Positions 10,900-23,370 of a DNA stretch of 64,000 nucleotides are shown in pieces. Both the position numbers and the translations under genes were made by a program. Each line of letters begins with the position of its first letter. Within the stretch, counting starts at the first letter, position 1. The notes below the pieces were generated by a model. That model had not been told where the DNA came from. It did not search any database and saw only the letters and a program-made list of their open reading frames with translations. The DNA is from Rhynchonema sp. JSB1_4 (Eukaryota; Nematoda; Chromadorea; Monhysterida; Xyalidae): positions 1-64,000 of the forward strand of contig JASAMV010004795.1 in assembly GCA_030248065.1 (NCBI GenBank), given 5' to 3'.

Positions 10900-13634
10900 A
10901 TGTTTCTCGCCATGCACCCAATCGGTGACTCGCCGTTTCCCCACGTGGAGATCGCGACATTCCACGTTTTACTGGTGATCAGTGCACCTGTCAATCTGGT
11001 GACGTTCTGGTTGATCAGCCAATGGTAAGTGCCTGATCTTGCAAGGTATGATATAAAAAGACAACCATATCCAAGCGGCATCAAACTTCTCCATCTGCCG
11101 TGGTCATGTGGGGCTGCACTAGCACAAGTATGGCGCCAGTCCATATATATTTTGCCTGATTTTCAAGGCGAGGGCGCGATCAACTAATGCCATGCATCAG
11201 CCGTTCGCTAACGACGTCGTCCAGTTTGTTCTCTTTCGTCGTTATCCCCATCGAGATCTACTTGAAGATGAAGATTAAGAAGCGCTACCAATGGGTTGGT
11301 CATGGGCGATCTTTGTGTCCGTGTAGTGTGTGGATCAAAGTTGTTCTCGGGGGCTCTTTTGACTTGGGTCGGACTTGAACTTGCTCAGTGAAAACAGGTT
11401 TAGGCAGTTGTGGCCAAGGCGGCATGTTGGGCATTTAACTAAGTGCACCTAAAGTCAATAAAGGCGCCTTTATTCTAAAAGCCTGCTATGCGAGGGGCCT
11501 GAACGTACCTATATTTTGGGCAAGCTACCAGCGCATGCCTAAACGCGAATAAATTCTGACAGGCAGCTCTGCCAGTGCCCAAACGTGCTGAAATTTTAAG
11601 CGGCGCGGTTACGCGCCTAAATTAGCCATCACTCTGTTATTCTGAGTTCTGTCGTTATGGTGCACCCATACCGAATCAAATAAATTGCGAGAGATATTTG
11701 CATGCACTGCACTGACACATTTTCAATTCAGAAACACACCTCAAGACCGCGGATGAGAAATTGGGGCTACGGACGGGGAAGATCAGGGTTCGGGTTCGGA
11801 CGTTAACACCACGGTTGTGGACTGGGAAATTAAGGCTACGGCCGGGTGCACAGAAAGTCCGGTGAAAACAGACGGTACAGAAGAGAGCGATCAACTGCAG
11901 GCACGATTGAAGTAGCAGGCAATACAACGTACAGCTGAGATAATTTTGTAGGGCAGCTGGTTCCCGTTACATCTTTTCTTCAGGACTTGATCTCCAAGCT
12001 GTTGTGTCACGTTCAGTTGACCGTCTATTTCACGTCCGTATTCTCGAACGTACTGGTGCAGCTGTACCTGGCCGTTGCCCGACTGGATCATAGGCGGAAA
12101 CGAACCGACACGCCTCTTTGGTGTATATTGGGTGCATGGGTGTTCGCCACACTCGTAGCCGTCGGACAAAAAGGTGTGTTTGTTTTGAAAGTGACTGAAT
12201 TCCAACATTCGATCCTCAAGTTTGATACCGGTCGGGTCGGTTCAATCAAAGCTGTTCATTTTTTTAAAAATTTTGCAGGTTTTTGGTTGTTGCACGAGCT
12301 GATGCCGATGCAAGACTGGCTCGAACATTATCGCAACAACGAGGAAAAACAGCCGAAAATCTGGTGTATTAGACGCATATGGTGCTCATTGATTTTAAAA
12401 AACCAAAAGAGCGTTAGGTACAATGTCTGAAGGAGAAGTTATGAAGAATTAAGAACAAGAAGCGACTTATACTGAACTGTCTTAGAAAACTAATCCACAT
12501 CCGTTGTTTTCAAGACAGGAGAGACCGACCGACCCAAATTTTGTTTTGATAAGAGCCTATTTCGAGAAAATGTGAAACTTTTCTTTTGCAAATTGAGTCG
12601 AAGAACTTATTTTCGCTGTTTTCCCCCGCTGTCCCTGACCGCGCAAGGTGAGCAGCCCCAGATCGAATGCGGCCATCCGGTTGAATTCGCATCGCTGCAA
12701 GCACTGGTCTGGTATTCACTCATGTTGTTGATCGTGTTGATTGCTGTCATTGGCATATTGCAGGTTGGTAATAGCACATACAATTGTTGTGGCAGCATAT
12801 GTATGTTATGACAGTGATTCTGGTCGGTCAGAAGCTGTTACATGTTGCACAAATTCTGGGCCGACTGGCCGGAGACATGCGACGTGACAGCCAATCCACT
12901 TGTGCACCATTTCTGGTAGGCTCAGACAATCTGACAAGCCCAATCCCAAGCCTTGGGCGTCAATAGTATTGGAAGCGAGAACGCAAGTATATACACACCA
13001 AAATCCTGGTGCAGAAAAATTGTTTGCTCCTAACTGCACCTTTCGTTCAAATGTCAATTCGGCTTCGTAAACTTCTGTATTCATCCATCATCATCATCGT
13101 TTGCAGTAAGCATGGAAGTTACAAGCCACATGGGATAAATCGTAAAACGGTATTCCGCTCCAAATGCCAGTTACAGCAACGTTTCCAGATGATTGTTCTA
13201 CAACGTCCATACGAGTCCAGTCGCGACTACCGTGCATTCGCAGCGTTGCATCTTTTGATCGTTGTTGTGTGCGAAATGATGATGCGCGTCGTGTCCGTAT
13301 GGATTGTGAGCGAAAACATACAGCTGGTAAGTGGCGGACGGCAAAACTCGTCAAATATGGTTCGGTTCGAGTGACTGGTTTTTTAATATGGGGTAATTTG
13401 AACACTTTCAGAACGTTTCCGCCGGCGAGTGGTTGCGACTCGTGTTGAACGCTATCAATTTCAGGTAAATTGTTTCAATTAACAAATCTAGCAATTGATA
13501 AATTGAAAAATGAGTCTTTCTGAAAATATGTTTATATGGTTCAAAATAAATTTTGCAGTCAAGCCCTGTTGATCCCGTTGGTGATCTGGTTGACCACACC
13601 GTTGCTCAGGCAAGATTTGAATCGAACAATTTGA
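10900..13634 (+). CDS. Divergent seven-transmembrane receptor
   Basis: Seven exons, 10900-11024, 11201-11294, 11984-12173, 12648-12763, 13189-13326, 13412-13464 and 13559-13634, in phase, 263 aa. TM1 includes PVNLVTFWL. TM2 ends before KKRYQW. TM3 starts after Cys81 and ends with VARLDHRRK, a DRY-like site around Arg106 and Asp108. TM4 follows, then a short loop with a Cys in ECGHPV, TM5, a basic loop, TM6, and TM7 containing NAINF and ending in RQDLNRTI. The layout (conserved Cys pair, basic intracellular loop after TM3) supports a G-protein-coupled receptor, but NPxxY is absent and the family is not recognised. Weak points are the acceptor of exon 5 (an alternative at 13171 keeps phase) and a very short N terminus, so an upstream exon may be missing. 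Confidence 0.62.
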
Positions 13635-15567
13635 GCTGAGCTAATCGGGTTAAGATTCTTGAGGTATTGTGATATATCTGTGAAAGTTTTTGGTCTTGCC
13701 ACATTGCGACCGTGTCTGCATGACATTTTGGTGGGTGATCATTTATACGTATAACTAAGATTATTTCATCGTGTTAAGCATCTACATACAGTCAAACTCT
13801 ATCATTCGAAATTTCGCTGTAGGAAATTCCCCGCTTTGTAAGAAACAAATTTTCGTGTTGTTGTGTCTTTGAGAGACGAACAGCACAATTCAGACTACAG
13901 AATGTATATTGCCGAATTTTCTGAACTACTCTCGTCCAATTTTCGTGTCCTGAACTTTCTCCTATTAGCGCACCGTTATAAGAAATTTCGTAGCTGTCAG
14001 TCCCCATACGTCACGTGCTAAGAATGCTCGGTACTAATAGATGCGTGTCAAAAGAGCAAACGGGTATGTCCCAACACGGCAGAGAGCTGATTTAAACTAG
14101 GTTTAATGAATGGCTCAAAATTCATTGTGTTGCATATAATCGTAATGACAAGGGCGCAAACAAGCGTTTCCAACACAAAATAACTGTTTTCGACTGTTGC
14201 AAGCATCTCATAGCGATTCAGGTCATGATCCGTCATTGGAAACAATCAGAAGGGTTTGACTGTATTTTTAGCATGAGCACACTGTAACACACCGCATGAA
14301 GACCAGTCGTGATCTCATTGGGCCAAACCTTTGACAAAGTTCTTGCACGTTGGAATCCAAATCAGCCGCGACAGAGGATCCACTGAAAATAAAAAAGATG
14401 AAAAAAGTTGAAAACTGTACAAAAAAACTTCTCAAACTGCTTAAAGTTTTTTTAGGTAAGGCTCAGCAGCGAGACGAAATGAGATTCTGTACCTCCGGCG
14501 CAGTTTGCCACACAGACGCATTTTTCATGCGAACAGTGTCGGAACGTTGAGTGGGTGCCGCTGGAATGAAATCTATATGTGTTCTCCTCTTAATGTTTTC
14601 GCATAAAGAACAAGCGTCGTCACACAAACTTTATACACCCACCGGCAGTGTTGGTTAACACAATTGTTGAAGTGTGGCTTGTGCTTGCAGCTGAAAAGCA
14701 GTTGGGGCAATTTTAGCCACCTAAAATCGTTAAACGAAAGGAAAAACAGGTAGGAAAAAGATGATGTACGCTGGCTTGGGAAACGGATTGTAGACAATGC
14801 CACATTGATCGTAACAACCACGGTATTGCGGGAACGTCAATGGTCTGTCGTGCCGACCGCATCCGGCACTAAAGCATTGATACAAGAACTTTATTTGTAC
14901 AATAAGAGCAAAAGATGATCATTATTTAAGCGAAAGCTGACAAAAAACATCGTTTGGTTTATTACCCAGCTGCACAATCCATGATACAAGTATGTGCGGT
15001 TTTCATCGCCTTTGTGCAATCCTGAAACTTGTGTGAACCATATTACGGGGTGCGCTACCATGAAATTTTCAATGCAAGCATGCACCACATATATTTTGCA
15101 TCATAGTCAAAAGAATGTCGAATTTCATTATAAAAAAGGCCAATACATGCTCTCTATACTGTACCTTGGCAAGAATAGTCGCAACGAGACCAAACACAAC
15201 GATCGCGCACTTCAGCATTTCGACGTATCGATTTTCAACCTGTTTCTGGGTTTATATTTTGATTTTAGTTTTAAAAATACCGAAAATAAATACCAATATT
15301 TCTGAAATTTAGAAAAGCGTGAGCGCGAGCCTAAAAGTACGAAAATGTAAATGTAAAATGTAAATGAACGAAGAACGAAAGCTGAACAAGACAAGGCCAC
15401 CACACCCTTTCATTTTCAGAAATAATGGAAGACAGAGCGATGCGAATACAGCGTGAAAAAAGCAACGGTCACACCGCATGCGCTGTGATCGACCAGGCGT
15501 CGGTACGTTAGTGCCCTGTGAAAAGTAAAATAACTGGTTTTTGAACCGAAATTTTTATAGATGAACA
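13635..15567. other. Convergent intergenic region, no gene recognised
   Basis: The 3' flank of the second receptor. Short frames on both strands lack domains and splice support. Confidence 0.45.
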
Positions 15568-16177
15568 CTTTATTGCTGCTTAAACAAGTGTAATGTGGTC
15601 CTGACATATTGATTTGTTTCAACAACGAAATTAAAGTGGAATTTCTTTCAAGACGTCTTGCAACCTCAATTTCTTATATTGTTGACCTATGTATGCAATC
15701 ATTTCACGTGATTGTTTTGGAAACGGTTGCACCTTATCGTTGCTCGCAAGTGGACGTGGTCTTTTGCGAGTTTGACGCATTGGTTGTTTCCCGATATTTG
15801 ACTTCTTTTTCACCATGCGTTTCTCACCGATAATCACGAAACACCGTCCCCCTGTGCTTGAAATTTTGCTGATTTGACGTTCAGAGTGCAATGTTCCGGT
15901 TCCACGTATTTCGGAAATGAAAGAAAGAGAAACGCATGTATTTTTTAAAAACACGCTCTCCACCTCGGTGCGTAAATTCCCTTTTGACTCCCAAAACATT
16001 TGTGTGTTGAACGACGTTGCTGTTCGCGTAAGCACGCAACAAGTTGAGGTCAGCTAGCTGGAACTTGTCATCATGTCTCTCGGCCCAATCTCTTTCTTTT
16101 GTTTGCGAAAACCCGTGTAGCCGGCGCATTTTTGAATCTGGCCAAGCAAGCTTTAAAAAGAGTCGTCTCATGAGCAC
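15568..16177 (-). CDS. Possible small basic protein gene, unrecognised
   Basis: The minus strand 15816-15631 is open for 61 residues from ATG to TAA, rich in Lys/Arg (MVKKKSN, RKRPRP), and a poly(A) signal AATAAA lies about 60 nt beyond the stop (15568-15573). A second minus-strand open stretch (16177-15950) with a polar, protein-like composition precedes it, but I could not join the two with consistent splice sites. It could be the end of a small gene or chance. The family is unknown. Confidence 0.35.
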
Positions 16178-16725
16178 GTGGCTGGACTATACAATGGCCA
16201 AAGCCGAGCCTGAGCCTATGAAGCCCGGGTGAGAGTCCCGGTGCCGTAGCTATCGTTGTACTGTTTACTGGACTCAATCAATATATAATCACGATGAGGT
16301 TAAAAATGAAACAGAACAGTTTGTGAATCTTTCAGAACAACTACTAAGTGTATTGCAACGGGTAATCTCATTTATGTGAAATAGTGAACTGCTCAATAAA
16401 ATTACCCTAAAATCAAAATCATAAACCGCATGTACCCTGGACGTTATGCAAGATCTGATGTATATGGTAAATTTCCAAATTCGCTGCCGCACAGTAAAGT
16501 ACGCCACATAGTTAATGTCAAGTTATAAACCCGAACGCTAACCATGCGCGGTTCAACATTGCGCGCAGCTGCCTGGCTGGCTGGCAAGCTGCGTGTGTGT
16601 TGGCTGTCCGAATGTTTCACAAGTTGACTTTCGGGTTTAGAACCTGACATTAACTATGGGGCGTGCATTACTGTGCGGCAGCGAATTTGAAAATTTATAC
16701 TATACCAATGGAATATTGTCACAGT

Positions 16726-19700
16726 TTATTCTTGTTTTTCCTTCTCCTCTTGCTCCTTGATGTACAGCATTTCGGCCTCTTTGAGTGCTTTTCTCTTCTT
16801 TTTGTATTCTTCATCCATAATCTCGCATTCCATGCACGCGTTGCAGTACATGTAGCTGATCAGCCATAATAGGCACCCTGAAACATCACATATAAAGCTC
16901 CTTTTAGTCCGATACTGCACTTATATCCAAATATCCAACCTAGTGCATCAGAATCAAAGTAATTTATATGTGTCATTCTTTTTTTGACGAGCCTAATTTT
17001 TTCTGGATCTGGAACAACTTTGACGCTGGTCGAAAATGTATGCGCATAGGCGTAGTCTGTGAAGATCTGCAAACTGCGCACCTGAATACCATTTGAATAC
17101 GAACACGGCTTCTAAATTAACTCGATTGAGGTAATGCCATCCGCTGGAGTAGCCGCCCAGGAAGTAGAAGATTGCAGCCAGTGCGGTCACCTGACAGAGC
17201 GTGAAACATCTGGTTGGCTTGAAATGTTGATAGTACATTTAATGCCAGAGGTGTTCGCACCGACGAGGCCTGGCACCTCGCCCGTCTGTGACAACCGGCC
17301 GAAACGGGCAAAACTCACTGCTGTTACATTATTGTTGTGTCTTGCCCCATCACACCGGTCTGTGATAAACAATAGAGCTTGAGGGCCAAGTCAATGTTTA
17401 CAACCCCACCTCGGACCTGGACCTGAACCAACCAACTTTAAAACCAAGCTAAAAAGCAAGACGCACCAACGGATACAGTTGTATCAATGCGACCAGTCGC
17501 CTGAACATTGTGTCACTCAAATATCGCTCTCTCAGGCGTTTCAACGGTGAATGCACATAGATGGCCTTGGAGACCATCTCTTGGGTCATAGCCAGCAGGT
17601 TCATACCTGTCCAGACCATTACCTGTGAATTAGTTAAGATTTGCTTGATTTTTGGCAGAAGTCGTATTTTGTTTGTTTTCACTTTTCTATAGCACGATCG
17701 AAAACGTATCGCTGAAACGGAAACTATCCATTCCTCGTGGACATTTATGCATCACGCGAAACATTTGGAGCGGCGAGTGTCAAACTTGATGATCACATTC
17801 TGCCCTGGTCACGTCACGTGACTTGCTTGAATGAATAATATTTTTTGAAACCATAATAAGTTCTGACATCGTTGGTAAAAGTGGCTCAAAGTAGATAGGA
17901 TCCTAAAGAACAGTGTTACCGAGTTTGATAGATACCGCCATATTCACATTTTGAAGGGACTTTAATTTAGCGGAGTACGGTTACATACGAGCAAAAAGAA
18001 ACCGTTCAACGTTGATATATTTATTTCTCCATACTTTTAGTTAAATGTCTTGTCCTTCTTCATTGTTAATGTCACAAAATCACAAAAGTGAAAAAATAAC
18101 CAACATAGTCCCTGAATCCGTGCCAGATCGTCACAAAGCCAAACACGAGCGACATTGCGAACAATTTACGCCACAGTGAAAATGTCGGTTGACAGATGGG
18201 TGTGAAGATGTAGCGCTTGAAGAACGCGTACAGGCTGGAAATGGCGTGGAGAAATTGGAATAAAATAAATCAAAAACGCAAAATCCCTACATTGGTGGTA
18301 CGCTTCTGGCCTGAGTTTAGGGTTATGTGACGTAATTTTTTTTGATGTTTCAACCTTCGAGAAGCGAATGACAGATAAACGGTTTGCTTGCCTCCGGACA
18401 CCCCAGTGGCTTTGACCAAAAATCTCAATCTGCCACAAGAGCAAAAGCAAGCGAGCAGACCAAGGCAATACCTTGTATAATAATGGGAAAACTCCAATTG
18501 TTTTGTGCAGCACTAAGCCAAGTCATTCACGTGTGTAACATCAATCAGCTGGCCGTCTATGTCTATGTCTATGTGCATTGGCCGATCGATAAAACAAAAC
18601 AACATGGCAGAATTTTGGCGGGAAAAATTTTTTGCATGATCTTTTCCATTATCGATCGTCAAATGCACGTAGCCATAGATTCAGATGCCCAGCTGATTGA
18701 AGTTACATCTCAGAGTGACTAGGCTGGTTCCTGATCATGTATTCGGAACTTTCCCATCATTATACAAGGTATTGCCTTGGTCTGCTCGCGAGCCTTTGCT
18801 CTTGTGGCAGATTTAGATTTTTGGTCAAAGCCACTGGGGTCCGAACCTTGATTGCAAGTGACTGACTCTGTTCACCTGTCAATAACTTCGACCAACGTCA
18901 AAGTTGTTCCCATCCATCTGGTAATCAAACTGGTACACTGGTCAGACTTGGAGTTGCTTCAACAAACCTCGAAATATCACCACAGCATAAAGTCGTCGGG
19001 GTCGTGCTTCATACCGGGACATATTGCAAGTTCCCCGACTACAAATAAGTGACGAAAACATGCGACCTTCATTCCGCAAACCGACCCTCTATCAAAATTC
19101 CTCCACATTTTCGAGTACATCGCCACGCGCGATATACACGTCGGGCCGTCGTAAGTCTCGAAGTTGTCGAACTTCGCGAACATCGCCGGCATGCCAAACA
19201 TGACCACGTATTTCATGTGGAAATAGGCACCTGTGAAACATCAGCGACACTTTGAGGGAAAGACAGTTTGTGATCTGTTTTGTCATTTACAGACGGGTGA
19301 TGCAGCAAACCATCGTCAGTACTACGATACATGTCCAACGCCATTCTGGTATGAGAACACTTTTGGGATTTTTAAATGTTACCTGATCTGTAAAGCGCAT
19401 CATGCGTGCATGCTTTTCGAATCAGTCAACGCGCGTGCGAAATAAATTATTGTCCGAAAAGTGGAGCGAGAGTTTGAAACTCTGGCATCCAACAGGTTTT
19501 GCTGCTGTTGGCTGTTGCTGCTGTTGGCATGGACGAGCGTGATGAGCTCTGCTTACTATGTACAAAAAATTTTCATTGAAAAAATCCAAGCGTGAGTAAA
19601 ATTACAAAAAGTATATCAACACACACGAACCAGTTGTGTATCCAATGGAGCACAACCAGTCCAGTCGCGTGTACTTCAAGAGATCCGCCCGTTTGAGCAG

Positions 19701-22700
19701 CGCCGAGAAATGGAACCAGTTGGGCAGCGCGTCGATCATGGCGAACCAGAACAGCATTCGCATTGAATACCAAATTGTGCCCCTCCAATCGCGAATTCGA
19801 TACTTGCGGTCGTGCATGTTGGCGCTGTAGTCCGGGTAGGTGACGATCACCTGCAATAATGGGCTAATTGTTTTGTCGTCAAAGTCTTCAAATCAAGTCG
19901 TCGAACAAGCAATAATATGTACATGAGCCCCAAATGAGCGCGAAAATACAGTAAATAACATGTATGTAATTTGATGACAAAAAGTGACGATATGATTTGA
20001 TGACATAAGCCCAGCAATAATGCAGCCATGTCGCTTCACACATTTCCCGCAAGAATTTCCGGACCCCTGGGGAAAACGGGAAATTTCCCCAACTTTTCCC
20101 GTCCTACAAAAAAAATTTCGCGCGCGAGCCCTCGTCACCATGATAATGGAGCGAATTCTGGGACACGCTTGCACAATTGCGGGGGTTGTGTAATCAAGCG
20201 TAAACTCAATATTGCGAGCTCACGATGTCTTGAGTTTAAACATTCGGCAACCATCATAGTCAGGTGTGGGTCAGGTTTAAACCAGCTTTAAAGCGGGTAA
20301 TCACACGCCCACAACCAACCATAGTCGCACTGACACACGAAAGTCACCAACTAACCGTGGTTTGATAGGGCAGGTAGAAACCGTACTGTATCATTCGATA
20401 AAGGTGCAACCACAGTGGCATCTTCTCTTGGTTCTGCAACGATTTTTAGCTTAAATTTGCGTCTGTGAGTGTTGGTCTTTACAGTCGACCTTCACATTTC
20501 TTTATAGTGACCTGATCGGGCCACACGATTTTTGGTCAGTATGTATAAGAAGAGTCACCAAACAGTAAATGTGGCCGGGTCATTATTAGAAGGTTAACAG
20601 CCGATTTGAGACCGAAATGGTGTTCGAAAATAGGCAAAAAGTCGAAACACACCGTAACTTCCAATTCATAAATCAACCTTAATATTTCCGTCAATATACT
20701 CGCACGAGTATGACGTCCATTTGGCCCAATTGTACATCACCAAAAGCAGGAACGTGTGTGGATGGACATATCGTAGACGGTGTATGGCGTACTCCACGGA
20801 TATGCCGAGCACGGGGGCCGCCAGCACCCACAGCGCAAGTTTGCGTCTGTGAACTAATTAGCATTAAAATAAATAAATAAAATAAATGATGAGCACATTC
20901 GAAGATGGTTACAGTCCACGTAGTGAACCGATTTGGCCTGACCGATTCAAATTGATTGATGGTTATGCAAGTTTTTAATGACATCGTCCGGACGGAATTT
21001 ATTCATTATAAGAGCTGGGGAAGAGCCAGAGAACAGAACAGTTACTGCACCTTCGTGGCAACAGTGAGCTCGGGACAAAACCGTCGTTCAAGGATTCACT
21101 GTTTGAGTGAACGTTCACTATGACGATACGATTCGGCCATGTGGGCGCGCACTGCGTCATATCTGTGGATGCAGTTTCGGCCCATAAAGCCATGCCGGTG
21201 CTTTTGCCATTGACAAGACCCAGGGCGCCATTGCAGTCTGGCATTATGGGCCGAAACTGCATCCACAGATCTGACGCAATGCGCGCCCGCAAGGCCAAAT
21301 CGTATCGTCATTGATCTATCATCTCCTGTGCAACGCACATCCGAAAGACAGCACCCAGTGCACCTCGCAACGTTCACTATGTATGTACACAGCACATAGA
21401 TAGACTGGTCAAGTCAAGCGATGCGTCAAATTTGTTAGCGATTCTAGATGTCGACTCACCTGACCATGGCAGCCACCAGGAACAACATGATGCCCTGACC
21501 GACACTGATGAGGACTGATAACCAGTGGAATTGATGAAGACACACAGCGACCGTGTAGAGTAACATTATGATGCCTTTCAGCTCGACCGAGACAAGGACG
21601 TCCAGGCTGTTGAACAACACCGTATGGCCGATCAGGGCTGAATGTGGATGAAACTTGTGAATGACACAACTTGTGATTTTGCCGTTGCCCCCGTTTCGGA
21701 CTGTTTTCACAGACGGGTGGGACACCAGGTCATCATCAGCGCCAATGCACCACATGGTCACATGACTTCAGCAACACGACTGAGACCAGAAGCAGCTGAG
21801 CGACATCGTGTGACCGATTTAGGGCTGAATATGGTTCGAAAGTTCGACGTTTTAGTGATGCTTCACACGAGCGCAGAACAAGCTCATTTTGTGTCTTCCG
21901 GGATTATTATGTTTGCATTTGGTGCGTTCGCACTGACGATGACCTGGTACATTTCCATATCGTCGCAAACAATGCATCACACAAAGTGCGTCAGCGGCGA
22001 GCGGTCGTGCAGCGTGGAGAAAGCAGCTGCACTTCACCTGCGTAGTTTGGTTCCCAACAAATATCCCAATCTTTCAACATCAATCCCCAAGTTTGATATT
22101 CCCCACACACCAACCAGGCACGTAACTGACATATTCGTCCCGAAAGTACTCCCATTCGTAATCGGTATCATCACGACGCAGTTTGCCGAACAACTTCGAG
22201 TCCACGTCGCGTACACGAGGGTGCGACGATGATAGCTCGGTGCTGAAATATACATTTTACATTACATTAAATGTTTCCTGAATGCCAGAATGCCGCCGTG
22301 CTTGTTGGAAAATTTTCGATTGTAAAATATTCCAAAATATCGTTCGACATCAAACTTGGTGATCGGTCGAATCCGGTCCGGTCTTGCCACTCTACAATGT
22401 CACTTCGCTGAATGTCACAGCAACAACAGCAGCAAATAATGTCGTCACATACCGATATCGTATCGAGGCGCGATACACGCAATAGAATCCATACAGGAAC
22501 CAAGCGAACATTCCAACCTGTGAACAAAGCACACAATAACGTAGAGTTAAAATTCTTGATCAAAACTTATTTGAGCTTTCCGAAACACCAAAAAAATATG
22601 CAACAAAGTGTGATTAAAAAAATCCACTAACGACATAAAATCGTGACTCCCATCGGTTTGGGTATCGTGGGTAGCGGAATACCGGCTCATATTTTGAGTG

Positions 22701-23370
22701 CGTTGCAGCTGCGTTCTTGGATGATGTTTTATGCACTTCGGCCAGCTCGTCCCCATCACGCTCGACTGAAACATCATAAAATCAAAAACATACAGTCCAC
22801 ACTGTTTATGACGGGGCCTCACCATGAAGGGCATTCATTCCCGCATGTGGGCCGGCAGATTAAACCGCCCACATGCGGGAATGAATGTTCTTCACAGTGT
22901 GACCCAAAAATGTGACAGTTACACCGTAAATGGGGAATCAGTCTCTTGGTCTCAACAATGCGCTGGGCGGGGTTCCCTGTGGATGGACCCTCTGAAGAAG
23001 GTACACTATATATGTACCTGTGTTCAACCAAATGACCAGACTTGGACATATCGGTCTACCCTCAGATCATGGTCAAGGATTACATGTTTTGTGGTTGAAC
23101 TAAGACTTGGCCTAAGACCCCGCTTGTTGGTGTGTATGCTTGTGGTATTACCCAGGCGAGGTTTGACTGATTAGGTGTAAGGGTGTGGTGTGCCTGTGTC
23201 CAGGCCTGCAACACAGGCAACGGCATTGGATCCTGCTGCCTGAACAGGTAACAAAACTCGATCCACCCTGCACCTTCTGCATCGCCGGTGATTTCGAACG
23301 ATCCGTCGGTCGAGTGCTCTGATGAGACGGACTCCTTGTCGTGGTCGGGATCCGTTGGGGACGGGGGCAT
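16726..23370 (-). CDS. HHAT-type protein N-palmitoyltransferase (MBOAT family)
   Basis: Thirteen exons on the minus strand: 23274-23370, 22635-22765, 22453-22517, 22115-22242, 21460-21637, 20678-20846, 20356-20433, 19631-19850, 19086-19230, 18105-18234, 17467-17622, 17082-17190 and 16726-16877. All phases agree and give 585 aa. HHAT is an ER multipass enzyme that attaches palmitate to the N-terminal Cys of Hedgehog-type secreted proteins. The match runs along the whole length: LFGKLRRDDTDYEW, then MKYVVMFGMPAMF, and the active-site region with Asp402 in WRNFDRG and His442 in TIWHGF. The 40-residue spacing between these two equals that of the known catalytic Asp/His pair in human HHAT. An acidic N-terminal extension (MPPSPTDPDHDKES...) and a charged C-tail (KEKQE) make it longer than the usual roughly 490-500 aa. 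Introns carry hairpin elements. A porcupine or GUP1 assignment fits less well. Confidence 0.9.
17244..17300 (-). repeat. Short dispersed repeat
   Basis: On the minus strand it reads AGACGGGCGAGGTGCCAGGC followed by CTCGTCGGTGCGAAC. It is in intron 11 of the HHAT gene. It matches 41205-41238 (+) and 41709-41770 (-), and more distantly the CAGACGGGCGATGCACC repeats elsewhere in the window. Confidence 0.65.
18393..18845. mobile_element. Inverted-repeat element in HHAT intron 9
   Basis: The roughly 104-bp left arm (18393-18496) is the reverse complement of the right arm (18746-18845) with scattered mismatches. Shared motifs include CAGTGGCTTTGACCAAAAAT and CAAGGCAATACCTTGTATAA. About 250 bp of other sequence separates the arms. 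The structure suggests a foldback/MITE-type insertion. Confidence 0.7.
21120..21312. mobile_element. Hairpin MITE in HHAT intron 5
   Basis: Arms 21120-21193 and 21242-21312 are near-perfect reverse complements (TGACGATACGATT..., GTGGATGCAGTTTCGGCCCA) around a loop of about 48 bp. No reading frame is needed to explain it. A target duplication is not clear. Confidence 0.75.
21711..21753 (+). repeat. Short dispersed repeat (CAGACGGG...CACCAGGTCATC)
   Basis: One of several 40-50 bp copies: 21711, 25474, 30861, 46813, 55502, 57296 and 60430. They share AGACGGGYGRTGCACCAGGT followed by CATCGTCAGTGCGAATGCAC. Six of these seven sit in introns of the HHAT, protease, poly(A) polymerase and zinc-module genes. 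Confidence 0.75.
22832..22887. repeat. Perfect 20-bp hairpin
   Basis: CATTCATTCCCGCATGTGGG at 22832-22851 is perfectly complementary to 22868-22887, with a 16-bp loop. It lies in intron 1 of the HHAT gene. Confidence 0.85.

Noticed and set aside
12279..12381. A candidate exon (open frame with TTTTGCAG acceptor and GTGCTC donor) in the second receptor
   Set aside because: Including it breaks the splice phase to the TM5 exon, while direct joining of 12173 to 12648 keeps phase and gives the expected short loop with a Cys.
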